NCBI GenBank assembly: GCA_027306785.1
Contig: DAHUZB010000008.1
Span: forward strand, 62,001-126,000
Direction: 5' to 3'
DNA: 64,000 bases
Origin: Vulcanimicrobiota bacterium
Lineage (GTDB): Bacteria > Vulcanimicrobiota > Vulcanimicrobiia > Vulcanimicrobiales > Vulcanimicrobiaceae
Below, in pieces: positions 1 to 7,289 of the stretch. The notes beneath the pieces are model-generated. The model did no database searches, was not told the origin of the DNA, and saw only the letters and a program-made list of their open reading frames with translations. The stretch's first letter is position 1. Each line of letters begins with the position of its first letter. The translations under genes and the position numbers were made by a program.

Positions 1-754
1 CGCCGAGCACGCGCAGGCAGCCGACGTTCACGAGCACGTAGATCGCGATGATGACGGCGGCGGCGATCACGAGCGCGCGCGGCAGCGTGCGCGCCGGATC
101 GATCGTCTCGCCGATGATGTAGGTCGCGCACTGGAGTCCGTTGTAGGCGAAGAGTACCGGCAGCATCGCGGTTCCGACGACCGCGAGGAGGCCGATCGGC
201 GATGCGGCGAGCGCGTGCGTCACGCTCTGCGGCGCGGCGGCCGGGCCGATCAGTCCGCCGACGATGAGCGCGCCGATCGCGAGCACTTTGAGCGCGACGA
301 GCAAATTTTGCCAGGCGCTTCCCTGACGGACGCCGAGGATGTTGATCGCGGTGACGATCGCGAGCGTCGCGATCGCGATCACCTTCACCGACGGCGCGTG
401 CGGGCCGAAGAGCGGTGCGAGATAGCCCGCGAAGAGCACGGCCGAAGCGGCGGTGGAGCCGGTATAGGCGATCGTCAGCGTCGTCCAGCCGAAGATGAAG
501 CCCGCGACCGGATGAAACGCATCGCGCAGAAAGGCGTAGAGCCCGCCGCTCTCGGGGCGACGCGCCGACAGCTCGGCGAAGACGAACGCCGACATCAGCG
601 CAAGCACGCCGCCCGCGATCCAGCAGCCGAGAACGATCGCCGCGTTCGGCGCACGATGCGCGACGACCGCGGGATTGCGAAAGATGCCCGACCCGATGAC
701 CGCGCCGATCGCGATCAGGGTGAGGTCAAGCAGTCCGAGACGCCGCTGTAACAC
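1..754 (-). CDS. APC-superfamily amino acid permease (C-terminus cut by window edge)
   Basis: Inner-membrane amino acid transporter of the APC family, SteT/LAT-like branch. Reverse-strand translation begins LQRRLGLLDL and runs into AIGAVIGSGIFRNPAVV, the TM1 signature with its unwound GSGIF substrate site, followed by hydrophobic helices and SGGLYAFLRDAF of the TM3 region. About 250 residues are visible, roughly the first six to seven of twelve helices. The start is placed at GTG 754; an in-frame TTG two codons upstream is possible. It overlaps the 3' end of the upstream hydrolase by 29 bp, so it looks like the last visible gene of a run that starts at 3613. Substrate cannot be read from this part. 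Confidence 0.85.
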   Translation of the reverse strand, partial: MLQRRLGLLDLTLIAIGAVIGSGIFRNPAVVAHRAPNAAIVLGCWIAGGVLALMSAFVFAELSARRPESGGLYAFLRDAFHPVAGFIFGWTTLTIAYTGSTAASAVLFAGYLAPLFGPHAPSVKVIAIATLAIVTAINILGVRQGSAWQNLLVALKVLAIGALIVGGLIGPAAAPQSVTHALAASPIGLLAVVGTAMLPVLFAYNGLQCATYIIGETIDPARTLPRALVIAAAVIIAIYVLVNVGCLRVLG

Positions 755-1487
755 GATCCGCAAACTCCCGAACCAGAGCGGTGAATTCCTCCGCGCGCAC
801 GAGCGGAGCGGTGTGATCGCTGCGGCGAATGATGCGCAGACGCGCCTGCGGCAGCCGATTCAAGAATCGCCGCTCGTCCATGCGGAAGACGAGATCGTAC
901 TCGCCGTTGACGATGAGGGTCGGCCCGCGATACGCCGCGACGGTGTCGCTGAAACGCGCGCCGCGCGAGATGAGCTTGGTATCGTTCAGCACCTGCGGGT
1001 CGAACGGAATGCGCTCCACGACCTCGGCCCACGCTCGCGGCAGCGTTGCGCGGAGCGTGACGTGCAGAAAACGCTCGCGCAGCGGCGTCGGAAGCGCGGT
1101 GATGAACCGCGCGCCCGCTTCGTACGGCCAGTGCTTCCAGCCCACGAAATCGAGCGTGCACCCGGCGAGCAGCAGCGCGCGCGTGCGATCCGGATGCGTC
1201 GCGGCATACTCCATCGCCACGTACCCGCCGAGCGAGTAGCCCACGATGAGCGGCGGCTGCGCGCAGACCTCGCCGGTAAGCTCGTCGAGCAGCGCGCGCA
1301 CCGCACCCGGCTCGAACGGCACGCGGGCGAGCGCGCCGTGCCCGGGAAGATCGGCGGCGACGACGTGATAGCGGTCGACGAGTGCGCGCGCATGGCGCGT
1401 CCAGATATCGCGCCCGAGCCGAATGCCGTGGAGAAAGAGGATCGCCGGATTGCGGCGATCCCCGTACTCAGCGTACGCCCGTGTCAA
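726..1487 (-). CDS. alpha/beta hydrolase
   Basis: A 253-residue cytoplasmic alpha/beta hydrolase of usual family length. The HG oxyanion turn is at 20-21 (LFLHG), the nucleophile elbow GYSLGG places Ser85, the acid is likely Asp198 (LIVNGEYD) and the catalytic base His225 (RSDHTAP). The complete triad argues for an active esterase or C-C bond hydrolase; substrate is unknown. Its start overlaps the 3' end of the alcohol dehydrogenase by 20 bp, so the two are translationally coupled and may act on one catabolic substrate (inference). Confidence 0.85.
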   Translation of the reverse strand: MTRAYAEYGDRRNPAILFLHGIRLGRDIWTRHARALVDRYHVVAADLPGHGALARVPFEPGAVRALLDELTGEVCAQPPLIVGYSLGGYVAMEYAATHPDRTRALLLAGCTLDFVGWKHWPYEAGARFITALPTPLRERFLHVTLRATLPRAWAEVVERIPFDPQVLNDTKLISRGARFSDTVAAYRGPTLIVNGEYDLVFRMDERRFLNRLPQARLRIIRRSDHTAPLVRAEEFTALVREFADRVTAASRTA

Positions 1488-2511
1488 GGATGACTTTGAT
1501 CGCGCGGCGTTCGTCCATCGCTGCGTAGCCCTCGGCCACGCGGTCGAGCGGCAGCGCGAGATCGAAGACCGGCGACGGATCGATCGTGCCGTCCATCACG
1601 TGCCGCATCAGCGTCTCGATGTACGCGCGTGTCGGCGCGAGCGCACCGCGCAGCGCCACATTCTTCGCAAAGAGCGGACGCAGCGGCAGATTCGTCACGT
1701 TGTGCGGAACGCCGACGAAGCTCACGATGCCGCCCGGGCGCGCGACTTCGAGCGCGAGCTCCATGCTCTCCTGATTGCCGACCGCCTCCACGACCGACGA
1801 CGCGCCGCCGCGGGTCAGTTCGAGCAGCGTCTGCGCCGTGTTCGGGTCGTGCGAATCGATCGTGTCGGTCGCGCCGAAGCCGCGCGCGAGTTCCAGGCGT
1901 TTGGGGTTGTGGCCGACGGCGATCACGCGCTCCGCGCCGATCACGCGCGCCGCGGAGAGCACGCCGCACAGTCCCACCGCGCCGTCGCCGATCACGACGA
2001 CCGTACCGCCCGCCTTCGCGCCGGCGGTGACGACGCCGTGATGACCGGTGCCCATCACGTCGCAGATCGCGAGCGCCGAGGCGAGTTTGGCGGGATCGCG
2101 CTCCATGCCCGGCATCTTCACGAGCGTGCCGTCGGCGTGCGGCACGCGCACCGCCTCGGCCTGTCCGCCGTTCGCATCGTCGCCCCAATTGGTCATCCGC
2201 ACGCACGACGTCTGCAGCGCGGCGTGACAGTATTCGCAGGTACCGTCGCTCGAGACGAACGGCGCGATCACGTAGTCGCCGGGTTTGACCGTGCGAACGT
2301 CGCTGCCCACGGCATCGACGATGCCGATGAATTCGTGGCCGGTGCGGTCGCCCGGCTCCCACTGCGTGATCCCGCGGTAGAACCAGAGATCCGATCCGCA
2401 GATCGCCGCGCGCACCACGCGCACGATCGCGTCGCCGGGTTCTTTGATCGTGGGATCGGGAACGGTTTCCAAGCGCACGTCGCGTGCGCCGTAATAGACG
2501 GTGGCTTTCAT
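1468..2511 (-). CDS. zinc-dependent alcohol dehydrogenase (MDR family)
   Basis: A 347-residue medium-chain dehydrogenase, normal for the family. The N-terminal GroES-like half has the catalytic zinc ligands Cys38 (AICGSD) and GHE near residue 60, and a structural-zinc lobe reduced to CEYCHAALQTSC. The Rossmann half shows VIGDGAVGL, a GxGxxG-type NAD(P) site. It likely oxidises an alcohol or reduces an aldehyde; the substrate is not evident. The gene begins 7 bp after the HD-GYP stop and overlaps the following hydrolase. Confidence 0.88.
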   Translation of the reverse strand: MKATVYYGARDVRLETVPDPTIKEPGDAIVRVVRAAICGSDLWFYRGITQWEPGDRTGHEFIGIVDAVGSDVRTVKPGDYVIAPFVSSDGTCEYCHAALQTSCVRMTNWGDDANGGQAEAVRVPHADGTLVKMPGMERDPAKLASALAICDVMGTGHHGVVTAGAKAGGTVVVIGDGAVGLCGVLSAARVIGAERVIAVGHNPKRLELARGFGATDTIDSHDPNTAQTLLELTRGGASSVVEAVGNQESMELALEVARPGGIVSFVGVPHNVTNLPLRPLFAKNVALRGALAPTRAYIETLMRHVMDGTIDPSPVFDLALPLDRVAEGYAAMDERRAIKVILDTGVR

Positions 2512-2518
2512 GCCATCC

Positions 2519-3613
2519 TTAACTCGCCTGCGCGTTCTCCTGTTGCGCTTCGTGCACGATGCGCGAGATCTCGGGGAGCCCGCTGCGAATCGCGGCGACC
2601 ACGGTGGGGTCGTAGGCGGTACCCGCGCCCTTCTCCACGATATCGATCGCCTGCGCGAGCGAATGTGCCCGGCGATCGTTGCGCTCGCGAACCAGCGCCG
2701 CGAGCGTGTCGGCGACGGCGACGATGCGCCCCATGATCGGGATCGACGATCCGCGCAGCTTGCGCGGATAGCCGCTGCCGTCGAAACGTTCGTGATGCGT
2801 CTGCGCGATCGCGCGGGCCGCGCGCAGGATCGGGTTCTCGCTCACCGAGAGCACGCGCGCACCCGCGTCGGGATGCGAATCGATGGTAACGCGATCGGCT
2901 TGTGTGGCGGGCTGTCGCGCCTCGAGGATGCGCTGCGGAATCGTGACCTTGCCGATATCGTACACGCGCGCGGCCTGACCGAGCATCGCGAGTTCGTCGC
3001 CGGTGAGCTTCAGTTCGCGGCCGAGCGCGACGGCGATGCGCGCCGCAAGCTCGTGATGATCGATGATCGAGCGGTCGTGCAGCGCCGCGACCTGCAGCAT
3101 CGCGTCGATGATCGCCGTCGCCTCGGCGAGCGGCGACGCGGGCGCGGCGTCGGTTGCGGTTTCGGAGCCTTCCGCGGGGGGCGCATCGATCGCGCCGCGG
3201 AGCGAGGCTTCGCGCAAGCGTGCTTGATAATCGGCGCGCTCGCGCGCCGCATCGACGATGCGCATCGCGTGGACGAGAAACTCCGAGGGATTGATCGGCT
3301 TTTCGAGATAGGCGTAGACGCCGAGATCGAACGCGGCACGCCGCAGATCGCGATCGTCGCGCGCGGCGGTGGTAAAGATCACCGGCGTCTGCGCGCGTTC
3401 GGGCAGCAGGCGCATCCGCCGCAGGAAGTCGATGCCCGCCATGTCCGCAAGCGTATTGTTCGCCACCAGGAAGACCGGATCGACGCCGCCGAGCCAGTGC
3501 AGTGCCTCGGACGCCTTCTTGAAGCAGATCGGCTCGATGTCGGCGATGCGGCGCAGGATCTGGGAGAAGCCGGCGAGCGAGGCCTCCTGATCGTCGACGA
3601 CGGCTACGTGCAC
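2519..3613 (-). CDS. receiver/HD-GYP domain regulator with altered key residues
   Basis: Predicted 364-residue protein: receiver-like domain (about 1-120), linker, HD-GYP domain (about 170-345). HD-GYP domains normally hydrolyse cyclic di-GMP. Start is GTG 3613 because VHVAVVDDQ is the classical receiver beginning. Asp7/Asp8, Thr81 and Lys105 fit a receiver, but the phospho-acceptor position is Asn52 rather than Asp. In the HD-GYP part, HHERFDGSGYP (273-283) and HPDAG are intact, yet the HD pair reads YDIGK (Tyr218) and the ADxxDAL site reads ADTLAAL. It may therefore be a phosphorylation-independent sensor or a non-catalytic c-di-GMP binder. It heads a run with the dehydrogenase 7 bp downstream. 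Confidence 0.85.
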   Translation of the reverse strand: MHVAVVDDQEASLAGFSQILRRIADIEPICFKKASEALHWLGGVDPVFLVANNTLADMAGIDFLRRMRLLPERAQTPVIFTTAARDDRDLRRAAFDLGVYAYLEKPINPSEFLVHAMRIVDAARERADYQARLREASLRGAIDAPPAEGSETATDAAPASPLAEATAIIDAMLQVAALHDRSIIDHHELAARIAVALGRELKLTGDELAMLGQAARVYDIGKVTIPQRILEARQPATQADRVTIDSHPDAGARVLSVSENPILRAARAIAQTHHERFDGSGYPRKLRGSSIPIMGRIVAVADTLAALVRERNDRRAHSLAQAIDIVEKGAGTAYDPTVVAAIRSGLPEISRIVHEAQQENAQAS

Positions 3614-3670
3614 GGTGCACCCGCGCGCGCGTCCTGGGACTTCACCGGGGTCGGTGCGAACCTCACGCTC

Positions 3671-4210
3671 ATGCTGATTGTTGCTACGCTCCTCTCCACG
3701 ATCTTCGGAACGCAGATCGTGGGACAATTGACGCCCATTTCGCCGCCGCCCGCGCCGCTTGCTGCAAGCGCGCCCGACGCGCAGACGCTCAACAACGGTG
3801 CGTGTCTGGACTCGCCGCGCGCGGTTCCGCTGGTACTCCGGCCTCCGGCGGTGCGTTCGCAGCAGATCGTGCGTATCGACAAGATCGTCTCCACCCAGAC
3901 CAACCTCGAGAACGAGGTGATCGGCTTCCTGTACACCCTCCAGGACGGTACCACGTGGCTCGGCCAGCGCAGCCCCGACTACATGTCGGCCGCCGACGCC
4001 CGGGCGATCAACCAGGTGCTCTCGTCCACCCACATGCCCGACCAGCCGATCAATGCCTTTCCCCCGGCGATGAAATACGGCGTCGCCACGAAGTATCAGC
4101 AATTCTTCCGGGTACAAATCCCTCAGGCGGCGCTTTCCGGACTGCAGATCCGACTCGACGCCTGCGTGGCGTGGCCGCCGGGCCGCTCCCTCCCGGACCC
4201 CAGCATGTAG
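3671..4210 (+). CDS. hypothetical secreted protein
   Basis: I do not recognise this 179-residue protein. The start is placed at ATG 3671, giving a short hydrophobic N-terminus (MLIVATLLSTIFG) that could be a signal peptide or anchor, then a Pro/Ala linker. The mature part has no motif I can name; two cysteines (ACLD, DACV) could form a disulfide. The frame stays open upstream, but that part is antisense to the HD-GYP gene. It is divergent from the HD-GYP gene with about 57 bp between. Confidence 0.5.
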   Translation: MLIVATLLSTIFGTQIVGQLTPISPPPAPLAASAPDAQTLNNGACLDSPRAVPLVLRPPAVRSQQIVRIDKIVSTQTNLENEVIGFLYTLQDGTTWLGQRSPDYMSAADARAINQVLSSTHMPDQPINAFPPAMKYGVATKYQQFFRVQIPQAALSGLQIRLDACVAWPPGRSLPDPSM

Positions 4211-4250
4211 AGCGGGCACCCGGGAAGGCGAGCTCGGCGCGACGAGGAAA

Positions 4251-4277
4251 TTAGCAGAACACGCATCCGAGTGCTAA
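4251..4277 (+). promoter_or_regulatory. CIRCE-like HrcA operator
   Basis: The 27-bp element has the CIRCE layout of 9 bp, 9-bp spacer, 9 bp. The right arm GAGTGCTAA matches the consensus exactly; the left arm reads TTAGCAGAA against TTAGCACTC, so its outer six bases match and the inner three do not. It ends 9 bp before the hsp20 start. HrcA binds CIRCE and represses heat-shock operons, so this would place hsp20-lon under HrcA. No hrcA gene is in the window. Confidence 0.75.
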
Positions 4278-4286
4278 GACTGCGGG

Positions 4287-4688
4287 TTGAGCATACCGAT
4301 GGAGTTTGTCGTACGCCCCCGAGTGGGGTTTGAGCCGAACGCCGACGTCGTCGTCGACGAAGAGCGCGGGCAGATGATCGTGGCGGTCGAGGTGGCCGGC
4401 GCCGATCCGGAGAGTCTCCGGGTCGCCGTCGACGACCGCTACCTCACGATCGCGGGCCAGCGTCGTGAAGGCAGCGGCGTTCGTCGCGGCTCGTTCGTCC
4501 AGAAAGAGATCGCGTACGGCCCGTTCGCGAAGCGCATCCGTTTGCCGATCGCCGTCGATTTTCTCGGCGACGCGCACGCGAGCTACACCGACGGCCTGCT
4601 CGTTATCGCCCTACCCGTATCGCCGACGGCCTATCTGCCGACGACGCGCACCGAGATTCGTATGATCGTGAAGAGGACGCTTTCCTAA
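4287..4688 (+). CDS. Hsp20 / alpha-crystallin small heat-shock protein
   Basis: A 133-residue small heat-shock chaperone. The alpha-crystallin domain spans most of the protein, from the ADVVVDEERGQMIVAVEVAG beta strands to the closing strand GLLVIALP, preceded by ASYTDG. Such proteins hold unfolding proteins in oligomers. The start is TTG 4287; ATG 4299 is equally possible, and neither has a clear Shine-Dalgarno. It lies just behind a CIRCE-like operator and ends 2 bp before lon, so chaperone and protease appear co-transcribed under heat-shock control. Confidence 0.9.
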   Translation: MSIPMEFVVRPRVGFEPNADVVVDEERGQMIVAVEVAGADPESLRVAVDDRYLTIAGQRREGSGVRRGSFVQKEIAYGPFAKRIRLPIAVDFLGDAHASYTDGLLVIALPVSPTAYLPTTRTEIRMIVKRTLS

Positions 4689-4690
4689 CC

Positions 4691-7150
4691 ATGCCCGCCA
4701 AGAAAACCACGCAGATCATTCCGGCCGGAACGATCGGGATTCTCCCGCTTCAAGAAGCGGTGCTCTTCCCGAACACGGTCATTCCGCTCGCCGTCGTCAA
4801 GAAGCCCGGCATCGCGCTCGTCGAAGAGGCGCTGCGCGAAGGCAAACCGATCGGCCTCACCGTGTTGAAGGACCGCGAGACCGAGAACCCCGGTCCCGAG
4901 GACATTCACCGCATCGGCACGATCGGCGTCATTCAGAAGATGCTGAAGGTTCCCGACGGCACGATCCGCTGCATCGTCGCGGGTCAAAGCGTCTTCAAGA
5001 TCGAGGAGTTCGTTCAGCGCGATCCCTACATGGTCGCCGCCTACACCGAACTTCCCGACGTTACGGTCGACAACGAAGAGCTCGTTGCGATGCAGCGCAA
5101 CCTCGGCTCGCTCTTCCAGAAACTGCTCTCCTACTTGCCGCAGGCGCCGCGCGAGATGGAGATGGAAGTCCAGAACATCACCGATCCGAACGTGCTCACG
5201 TACTTCGTCGCCTCGACGATGCGTTTGGAGACCGCGGATCGCCAGGCGCTGCTCGAAGAACGCAGCACCGCCAAGCGCATGCGCAAGCTCACGCTGCTGC
5301 TCACCAAAGAACTCGAAGTCGTCGAGCTCGGGCATAAAATCCAGAGCGACATCCAGCGCGAGATGGAGAAGAACCAGCGCGAGTTCTACCTGCGCCAGCA
5401 ATTGCGGGCGATTCAGGAAGAGCTCGGCGAGGTCGATCCGCAGCAATCGGAGATGAACGAGCTGCGTCAGAAGATCGACGAAGCGCAGATGCCCGAGGAC
5501 GTGAAGAAAGCGGCGGATCGCGAACTCGATCGCTTGAGCAAAGTGCCGCAGGCGAGCCCCGAGTACAGCGTGATCCGCACCTACCTCGATTGGCTCGTGC
5601 AGTTGCCGTGGAATACCGCGACGACCGACGACATCGATATCAAAAAGGCGCGCGAGATTCTCGACGAGGATCACTACGATCTCGAGAAGATCAAGGATCG
5701 CATCATCGAGTATTTGGCCGTCGGCAAGCTCAAGAACAAGCTTACCGGCCCGATCCTCTGCTTCGTCGGTCCGCCCGGCGTCGGCAAGACCTCGCTCGGA
5801 CAGTCGATCGCGCGTGCGATGGGCCGTAAGTTCGTGCGTCTCTCGGTCGGCGGCGTGCGCGACGAAGCCGAAATCCGCGGGCATCGCCGCACCTACATCG
5901 GCGCCATGCCGGGCACGATCGTCCGCGCGATGCGGGACGCCGGCACCAAGAACCCGGTGATGATGATCGACGAGATCGACAAGGTCGGCTCCGACTATCG
6001 CGGCGATCCGCAGTCTGCGCTGCTCGAAGTGCTCGATCCGGAGCAGAATTCGACGTTCCGCGATCACTACATCGATCTGCCGTTCGATCTCTCGCAAGTG
6101 CTCTTCGTCTGCACGGCCAACTCGCTCGATACGATCTCGCCGCCGCTGCGCGACCGCATGGAGATCATCCAGCTCTCCGGCTACACCGAGCTCGAGAAGC
6201 TGCAGATCGCCAAGCGTTACCTCGTGAAGAAACAGCGCACGGCCAACGGTCTGAAAGAGACGCAGGCGCAGATCAGCGATGCGGCCGTACGCGGCATCAT
6301 CAACGATCACACGCGCGAAGCGGGCGTACGCAATCTCGAACGCGAGATCGGTACCGTCTTCCGCAAGATCGCGCGTAAGATCGCGGAGAACCCGCGTTAC
6401 AAGGCGCGCGTGAAGCCGGAGAATCTCGTGGATTTCCTCGGCAAGCCCCGGTTTTTCAACGAAGCGAAGAAGCGCGTGGCCTCGATCGGCGTCTCGACCG
6501 GCATGGTGTGGACGGCCGTCGGCGGCGACATCGTCTTCATCGAAGCGACCGCGATGCCGGGCACGGGCAAACTCGTGCTTACCGGTCAGCTCGGCGACGT
6601 GATGAAGGAGAGCGCGCAGGCCGCCGTGTCGTTCCTGCGCTCGCGCTCGGGTGAACTCGATCTCGCCGAAGACTACTTCGCGAAGCACGACATTCACATC
6701 CACGTGCCCGCGGGTGCGACGCCGAAGGACGGACCGTCGGCGGGCATCACCATGGCGACCGCGATCGCTTCGATGCTCACCGGCATCACCGTGGATCCGA
6801 ATCTCGCGATGACGGGCGAGATCACGCTCACCGGTCAGGTGCTGCCGATCGGCGGACTCAAAGAGAAGGTGCTCGGTGCCAAGCGCGCCGGGATTACGAA
6901 GATCATCTTCCCGAAGCGCAACGAGATGGATCTCGACGACATTCCGAAGGAAGTGCGCGACACGATGACCTTCGTGCCCGTCGAAGAGATCAGCGAGGTG
7001 CTGCAGCACGCGCTCGGCAAGCGGATCATCACCCCGGTTCCGCTCGCCGCCGCAAGCGGCACCAACGTGGTGCCGATTCGCCGCAACGGCGTGGTGAAGC
7101 GCACGCCGCGCCCGGCCGAACGCCGCCGCCCACCCGTCCGCAAACGCTAG
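4691..7150 (+). CDS. lon: ATP-dependent protease Lon
   Basis: An 819-residue Lon (LonA type), full length. N-terminal substrate-binding domain (about 1-210), coiled region, AAA+ module with Walker A GPPGVGKT at 360-367, then the proteolytic domain with the Ser-Lys dyad: Ser683 in KDGPSAGI and Lys726 in [11 protein letters not shown], the usual 43 residues apart. Lon degrades misfolded and short-lived regulatory proteins in the cytoplasm. The Arg/Pro-rich tail (after about residue 785) is an extension beyond the usual end. It follows hsp20 by 2 bp, so the CIRCE-like site upstream of hsp20 probably controls it too. Confidence 0.97.
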   Translation: MPAKKTTQIIPAGTIGILPLQEAVLFPNTVIPLAVVKKPGIALVEEALREGKPIGLTVLKDRETENPGPEDIHRIGTIGVIQKMLKVPDGTIRCIVAGQSVFKIEEFVQRDPYMVAAYTELPDVTVDNEELVAMQRNLGSLFQKLLSYLPQAPREMEMEVQNITDPNVLTYFVASTMRLETADRQALLEERSTAKRMRKLTLLLTKELEVVELGHKIQSDIQREMEKNQREFYLRQQLRAIQEELGEVDPQQSEMNELRQKIDEAQMPEDVKKAADRELDRLSKVPQASPEYSVIRTYLDWLVQLPWNTATTDDIDIKKAREILDEDHYDLEKIKDRIIEYLAVGKLKNKLTGPILCFVGPPGVGKTSLGQSIARAMGRKFVRLSVGGVRDEAEIRGHRRTYIGAMPGTIVRAMRDAGTKNPVMMIDEIDKVGSDYRGDPQSALLEVLDPEQNSTFRDHYIDLPFDLSQVLFVCTANSLDTISPPLRDRMEIIQLSGYTELEKLQIAKRYLVKKQRTANGLKETQAQISDAAVRGIINDHTREAGVRNLEREIGTVFRKIARKIAENPRYKARVKPENLVDFLGKPRFFNEAKKRVASIGVSTGMVWTAVGGDIVFIEATAMPGTGKLVLTGQLGDVMKESAQAAVSFLRSRSGELDLAEDYFAKHDIHIHVPAGATPKDGPSAGITMATAIASMLTGITVDPNLAMTGEITLTGQVLPIGGLKEKVLGAKRAGITKIIFPKRNEMDLDDIPKEVRDTMTFVPVEEISEVLQHALGKRIITPVPLAAASGTNVVPIRRNGVVKRTPRPAERRRPPVRKR

Positions 7151-7240
7151 CGCACTCCGCATCAGCCTGACCGCGCTCCGTGTCAGCCTGACCGGCTCCG
7201 TGTCAGCCTGACCGCTCCGTGTCAGCCTGAGCTTGTCGAA
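7151..7240 (+). repeat. tandem intergenic repeat, 20-21 bp unit x4
   Basis: Four near-identical units (7151-7171, 7172-7192, 7193-7212, 7213-7231) share the core CTCCGTGTCAGCCTGAC. Only the last continues into AGCTTGTCGAAGG, so the array looks like truncated copies of a longer dispersed element ending in one full copy. A related copy lies at 59740-59766. The array is non-coding and sits between lon and its terminator hairpin. Confidence 0.7.
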
Positions 7241-7262
7241 GGCCCGCAGGAATGCGGGCCTT
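7239..7262 (+). terminator. intrinsic terminator-like hairpin after lon
   Basis: A perfect 10-bp stem, AAGGCCCGCA against TGCGGGCCTT with a GGAA loop. It lacks a strong T-run, so termination strength is uncertain. It lies inside the longest possible extension of the next reading frame, which supports the downstream ATG start at 7290. Confidence 0.55.
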
Positions 7263-7289
7263 CGCGCATCTCCCGCCGTACTCTCGGCC

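Noticed and set aside
2501-3670. Extending the hypothetical secreted protein upstream to 2501
   Set aside because: That part is antisense to the HD-GYP gene; ATG 3671 gives a plausible N-terminus.
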